A stretch of 9,116 nt of DNA. It comes from JBBSUX01 sp038234045 (GTDB lineage Bacteria > Pseudomonadota > Gammaproteobacteria > Burkholderiales > Burkholderiaceae_C). The stretch covers positions 1-9,116 of the forward strand of contig JBBSUX010000140.1 in NCBI GenBank assembly GCA_038234045.1. Reading direction: 5' to 3'. Positions within the stretch are counted from its first letter, which is position 1. The number at the start of each line of letters is the position of its first letter. Positions 6,224 to 9,116 of this stretch are shown here, in pieces. The notes beneath the pieces are model-generated. The model did no database searches. It saw nothing but the letters and a program-made list of their open reading frames with translations, and was not told where the DNA came from. The position numbers and the translations under genes are program-made.

Positions 6224-7275
6224 CAAATGCTCCCAAGGATGTAGCTGATAGCGCCGATGCACCAATAGTTTCAACTCATTTTGATGATGAAAAAAGCGCC
6301 GGCGCCTCGATCTTGCCTCCGGTCAGCGAGCAGGGCGTCGTCACGCCTCCTGCCGATGCCGAGGGCCCACGCTGCGGCGTGATCGCAATCGTTGGCAAAC
6401 CCAATGTCGGTAAATCGACTTTACTCAACGCTCTGGTCGGCCAGAAGATCAGTATTACCTCGCGCAAGGCGCAAACCACGCGCCACCGGATCACGGGGAT
6501 TCGTACCCGGTCTGCGGAAGAAGGACCAGGTGGAACGCAGTTCATTTTCGTGGACACCCCCGGCTTCCAGACACTCCACACCACCGCACTGAACAAGTCG
6601 CTGAACAAAACGGTGATGGGCGCCATTGGCGATGTCGATCTGATACTTTTCGTCGTGGAAGCGGGAAGTTTCACGCTCGGCGATGCCAAGGTGCTGTCGC
6701 TGCTCAAGCCCGGCATTCCGGTGCTGTTGATCGCCAACAAGCTCGATTCAGTATTGCGACGCGCCGAGATGCCACAGTGGCTCAAGGGCATGCAGGAGCG
6801 CTACCCGTTTACGGAGTTCGTGCCGATGTCGGCAAAGAATGCGCGCGACATCGGTCGGCTGCTCGATATCTGCGCGCCGTATTTGCCCGAACAGGCGTGG
6901 TGGTACGCCGAAGACGAACTCACCGACCGTAGCGAGAAATTCCTTGCCAGCGAAACGGTGCGTGAAAAGCTGTTTCGCTTCACGGGTGACGAGCTTCCGT
7001 ACACATCCACTGTCGTAATCGACAAGTTCGAAGAAGAGAAAAGCAAGGCGCACAAGCGCATGGTGCGCATCGCCGCAACCATCGTGGTGGAGCGCGATGG
7101 CCACAAGGCGATGGTTATCGGCGAAAAGGGCGAGCGGCTCAAGCGGATCGGCATGGAGTCAAGGCAGGAGCTCGAGAAGCTGATGGATGCCAAAGTGTTC
7201 CTCGAGCTGTGGGTCAAAGTCCGATCCGGCTGGGCGGACGACGCGGCGCGGGTGCGCAGCTTCGGGTATGAATAA
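6220..7275 (+). CDS. era: GTPase Era, 16S rRNA-binding ribosome assembly factor, with an N-terminal extension
   Basis: Era binds the 3' end of 16S rRNA and checkpoints 30S subunit maturation. GTPase motifs are G1 GKPNVGKS (59-66), a switch region around ARKAQTT-type sequence (82-88, here SRKAQTT), G3 DTPG (112-115), G4 NKLD (173-176) and G5 SAK (204-206). The C-terminal KH domain has GEKGERLKRIG (301-311), the RNA-binding GxxG loop. The usual Era is about 300 residues; this one is 351 because about 50 residues precede the G domain. That extension is acidic and Pro/Ala-rich, looks disordered, and its first codons are more AT-rich than the rest. ATG 6220 overlaps the rnc stop by 4 bases, supporting coupled translation and the long form. 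No ATG lies between it and the G domain. Confidence 0.95.
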   Translation: MTNAPKDVADSADAPIVSTHFDDEKSAGASILPPVSEQGVVTPPADAEGPRCGVIAIVGKPNVGKSTLLNALVGQKISITSRKAQTTRHRITGIRTRSAEEGPGGTQFIFVDTPGFQTLHTTALNKSLNKTVMGAIGDVDLILFVVEAGSFTLGDAKVLSLLKPGIPVLLIANKLDSVLRRAEMPQWLKGMQERYPFTEFVPMSAKNARDIGRLLDICAPYLPEQAWWYAEDELTDRSEKFLASETVREKLFRFTGDELPYTSTVVIDKFEEEKSKAHKRMVRIAATIVVERDGHKAMVIGEKGERLKRIGMESRQELEKLMDAKVFLELWVKVRSGWADDAARVRSFGYE

Positions 7276-7276
7276 G

Positions 7277-7370
7277 CCCACCCCCAGGCTACGCACTTCG
7301 TGTCTTCGCCACCCCCCTCAGGGCGGCGACGCTGGGCGACCGGCAGAGCCGGATCGCCGGCGTCCTGATG
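7277..7370. repeat. Comamonadaceae-type intergenic repeat element between era and recO
   Basis: A non-coding stretch starts with CCCACCCCCAGGCTACGC, continues through ACTTCGTGTC and an AGAGCCGG hairpin, and ends near GTCCTGATG. From memory, near-identical segments recur between genes in Comamonadaceae genomes; I could not search to confirm. Within it, bases 7328-7364 form a long imperfect hairpin: GACGC/GCGTC, GGCGA/TCGCC and CCGGC/GCCGG, closed by an AGA loop with only small bulges. It splits the usually tight era-recO junction and carries no T-run, so it is not a standard terminator. Confidence 0.6.
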
Positions 7371-7374
7371 TGAG

Positions 7375-7436
7375 GCAGGTTCGCGCCCGGAGCGCAGGGC
7401 AACGGCGGTGCGTGCAGATGCGTGCCTCGAACCTGC
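7375..7436. repeat. Inverted repeat in the second half of the era-recO spacer
   Basis: GCAGGTTCG (7375-7383) and CGAACCTGC (7428-7436) are perfect 9-bp inverted copies enclosing 44 bases. GCGCAGG (7392-7398) and CCTGCGC (7432-7438) are an alternative pairing. It may be part of the same repeat element or its border. The remaining bases to 7459 show no gene and no clear promoter. Confidence 0.5.
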
Positions 7437-7459
7437 GCTTGGGCCTGCGTTGATCGCCC

Positions 7460-8230
7460 ATGGCCGCACGCAAGCGTGTTTCCGATGAGCCGGCGTTTAT
7501 CCTGCACCATTACGACTGGAGCGAATCGAGCCTGATCCTTGAGGCTTTCACGCGCCATCACGGTCGGGTGGCACTGGTCGCCAAAGGGGCGAAAAAACCG
7601 AGCTCCAACTTTCGTCCGGTGTTGCTGCCGCTACAGGCCCTGCGCGTCGGCTGGACGGAATCCCCCGCAGAGCACGCGGAAATTCATGCGTTGAAGGGTG
7701 CGGAATGGGTCGGCGGCGCCATCATGCCCCGGGGCGATGCGCTGCTTTCGGGCTATTACCTCAACGAGCTTCTGCTGCGCTTGCTCGCGCGCGATGATCC
7801 CCACACGCGGCTTTTCGATACCTACGCCGAGGTTGTGCGTCTGCTGTCGGATGCGCCGGGTGAGACGCTGCAATCGGTGCTGCGAACCTTCGAATTGCTG
7901 CTGCTGCGCGAGGTCGGTTTGTTGCCAGACCTTGCCGCGCAGAGCTCGACACGCGCACCGGTCGAGCCGGATGGGCGTTACCTGCTGGTGCCCGATGGCT
8001 TGCGCGAGGCGGCCTCCGACGAACGACCCGCCATCGCCGGGCGCCAATGGCTGGCGATCCAGCAGGCGATCGATGCATCGGAGGATGATGGTGTCCTGCG
8101 CATCGTCCTGCCTTCCTGCGCCGCAGTGGCGACGGAGTTGAAACCGATGCTGCGCCAGCTCCTGCACCATCACACCGGCGTGTCAGTCCTGAAAACCCGG
8201 CGACTGATGCAGGAGCTGCAAAACCTGTGA
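7460..8230 (+). CDS. recO: DNA repair protein RecO
   Basis: This 256-residue protein matches the usual length of RecO. RecO works with RecR, and RecF in gap repair, to remove SSB and load RecA on single-stranded DNA, and it can anneal complementary strands. The N-terminal OB-fold begins with AFILHHYDWSESSLILEAF (12-30) and continues with GRVALVAKGAKKP (35-47), a typical RecO block. The helical C-terminal domain includes SGYYLNELLLRLL (97-109) and the ELLLLREVGLLPDL segment (145-158). No four-cysteine zinc site is present, as is common for proteobacterial RecO. ATG 7460 is the first start after an in-frame TGA at 7451-7453. No Shine-Dalgarno is seen, which is notable because the repeat spacer prevents coupling to era. 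The stop overlaps the chosen pdxJ start. Confidence 0.94.
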   Translation: MAARKRVSDEPAFILHHYDWSESSLILEAFTRHHGRVALVAKGAKKPSSNFRPVLLPLQALRVGWTESPAEHAEIHALKGAEWVGGAIMPRGDALLSGYYLNELLLRLLARDDPHTRLFDTYAEVVRLLSDAPGETLQSVLRTFELLLLREVGLLPDLAAQSSTRAPVEPDGRYLLVPDGLREAASDERPAIAGRQWLAIQQAIDASEDDGVLRIVLPSCAAVATELKPMLRQLLHHHTGVSVLKTRRLMQELQNL

Positions 8231-9000
8231 ACTTTCCCATGACTTCTCCTACAGGCAAAAAAATGGCCACTGCGCTTTCCGTCAACGTCAATCTGGTGGC
8301 CTATGTGCGCAATCGCCGCACGATCGGCGTGCCGGATGTTGCGCGCGCCGCTCGCCTGTGCCTGCAAGCGGGTGCCCAGGGTATTACGGTGCATCCGCGA
8401 CCCGACGAGCGGCACATCACGGCAGCAGACGTGGAGTCGCTGGCTGAGCTGTTGCGCACCGATTTCCCTTCGGCCGAGTTCAATATCGAAGGAAATCCGT
8501 TTCACAACCTGATGGATTTCATCCGGAAATACCGGCCGCAGCAGGCAACCTTCGTGCCGGACAGCCACGTGCAGGCCACCAGCGACCATGGATGGAATCT
8601 GCCCGCCGATGCCGAAAGACTCCGGCCGCTAGTGGAGGAGTGCAAGGCACTCAATGTCCGCGTGAGTCTGTTCATGGATCCGGAGCCGACGGCGATGGCT
8701 GCGGTGCGGTCACTCGGTGCGGAAAGAGTCGAGCTCTACACCGAAAGTTTTGCCAGCGCATTCGGCACGCCCCGGCAAGATGCCGTGCTGGCGCTTTTCG
8801 CGGCAGCGGCGCGTTCTGCCAGCGACGCCGGCTTGGGCATCAACGCGGGGCACGATCTGAGTCGGGAAAATCTGCCTGCGTTTCTGCGAGCTCTGCCTCA
8901 ACTCGACGAGGTCTCCATCGGCCATGCGCTGATAAGCGATGCGCTGGAAGCGGGCTACGCCGAAACGGTTCGCCGCTACTTGCAGGTGCTGAGCGAATGA
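8227..9000 (+). CDS. pdxJ: Pyridoxine 5'-phosphate synthase (PdxJ)
   Basis: PdxJ condenses 1-deoxy-D-xylulose 5-phosphate with 3-amino-2-oxopropyl phosphate, the last ring-closing step of DXP-dependent vitamin B6 synthesis, in the cytoplasm. The TIM-barrel motifs are present: TVHPRPDERHI (54-64, with His56), FNIEGNP (85-91, with Glu88), PDSHVQATSDHGW (111-123), GINAGHDL (204-211, with His209) and SIGHALISDAL (230-240). His56, Glu88 and His209 match the catalytic His/Glu/His set. The motifs fit the HPRPDERHI/SDHGW subtype, not the E. coli HLREDRRHI form. Start choice is uncertain. GTG 8227 overlaps the recO stop by 4 bases and has AGGAG at 8211-8215; ATG 8239 and ATG 8263 are in the same frame. 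ATG 8263 gives the shortest form, just before LSVNVN, where the family homology begins. Confidence 0.93.
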   Translation: MNFPMTSPTGKKMATALSVNVNLVAYVRNRRTIGVPDVARAARLCLQAGAQGITVHPRPDERHITAADVESLAELLRTDFPSAEFNIEGNPFHNLMDFIRKYRPQQATFVPDSHVQATSDHGWNLPADAERLRPLVEECKALNVRVSLFMDPEPTAMAAVRSLGAERVELYTESFASAFGTPRQDAVLALFAAAARSASDAGLGINAGHDLSRENLPAFLRALPQLDEVSIGHALISDALEAGYAETVRRYLQVLSE

Positions 9001-9082
9001 TCTGCGCCCGTCGCTCATCGCTCACCTATCAATAGCTAATAGCGCTTATTAATAAATCGCGACATGCATATTTCATTCATAA
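9001..9082. repeat. AT-rich pdxJ-acpS spacer with a repeat-like segment
   Basis: Contents are a tandem TCGCTCA pair (9011-9017, 9018-9024), then CTATCAATAGCTAATAGCG and a segment to about 9056. The segment includes AGCGCT (9041-9046) and the 10-bp palindrome TTATTAATAA (9046-9055). TAATA/TATTA arms at 9038-9042 and 9048-9052 can pair around the GCGC centre. The AATAGC...AGCGCTTAT pattern recalls a short AT-rich repeat common between genes in Comamonadaceae; this is recalled, not searched. No clear promoter or terminator is seen. Confidence 0.45.
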
Positions 9083-9116
9083 ATGATTTACGGAATCGGA
9101 ACTGATGTCTGCGACA
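9083..9116 (+). CDS. acpS: Holo-[acyl-carrier-protein] synthase AcpS, first 11 codons (partial, runs off the right edge)
   Basis: ATG 9083 opens a frame reading MIYGIGTDVCD up to the window end. This is the conserved AcpS start, where Asp8 helps bind the Mg2+ used to transfer phosphopantetheine from CoA to acyl carrier protein. A TAA in the same frame directly before it (9080-9082) fixes the start, as no upstream alternative exists. There is no obvious Shine-Dalgarno; CATTCATAA precedes the ATG. The position after pdxJ is the standard pdxJ-acpS order. Only about a tenth of the gene is visible, so the rest cannot be judged. Confidence 0.88.
   Translation, partial: MIYGIGTDVCD

Noticed and set aside
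7187..7453. + strand frame of 88 codons covering the era end and the era-recO spacer
   Set aside because: It begins inside era in another frame and reads through the repeat element; Arg-rich nonsense-like translation.
9044..9072. Possible acpS promoter (CTTATT with CATATT)
   Set aside because: Poor matches in both boxes, and the AT-richness is better explained by the repeat-like segment.
1..9116. A hidden novel system (defence, mobile, secondary metabolism)
   Set aside because: Every sizeable frame with protein-like features belongs to a known housekeeping family in its standard order. Only non-coding structures remain unexplained.

Overview
This window is an ordinary, highly conserved housekeeping region from a betaproteobacterium of the order Burkholderiales. 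It most likely comes from the family Comamonadaceae. The evidence is the gene order mucB-mucD-lepA-lepB-DUF4845-rnc-era-recO-pdxJ-acpS, the protein sequence style of LepA, LepB and PdxJ, and two intergenic sequences that resemble short interspersed repeats I associate with Comamonadaceae genomes. All genes lie on the + strand, and the long minus-strand open frames are codon shadows.

Layout. Bases 1-216 are the 3' end of mucB/rseB, the anti-sigma-E regulatory partner. A 114-base gap holding a hairpin precedes mucD (331-1845), a periplasmic DegP/DegQ-type protease. Next comes a comparatively AT-rich gene-free stretch (1846-2314). It ends in three consecutive hairpins, the last being a textbook Rho-independent terminator (2239-2269), so a small RNA or a 3'-UTR end is likely there. 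From 2315 a tight string of genes follows: lepA (elongation factor 4), lepB (signal peptidase I), a small DUF4845 membrane protein, rnc (RNase III) and era (ribosome-assembly GTPase). Gaps are 4, 44 and 3 bases, and rnc and era overlap by 4. A 184-base repeat-rich spacer separates era from recO (recombination mediator). recO overlaps pdxJ (pyridoxine 5'-phosphate synthase), probably by 4 bases. An 82-base AT-rich spacer with a repeat-like segment precedes acpS, of which only the first 11 codons are present.

How the genes relate. mucB and mucD belong to the envelope-stress (sigma-E) circuit: MucB senses and restrains, and MucD degrades misfolded periplasmic protein. lepA and lepB combine a translation factor with the protease that matures secreted proteins. 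rnc and era both act on 16S rRNA maturation and 30S assembly. recO, pdxJ and acpS are the conserved tail of the era operon.

I see no defence system, mobile gene, CRISPR array, tRNA or rRNA, and no previously undescribed protein system. The points most worth checking are non-coding: the candidate small RNA and terminator before lepA, the apparent absence of a ribosome-binding site at lepA, and the two repeat-bearing spacers.
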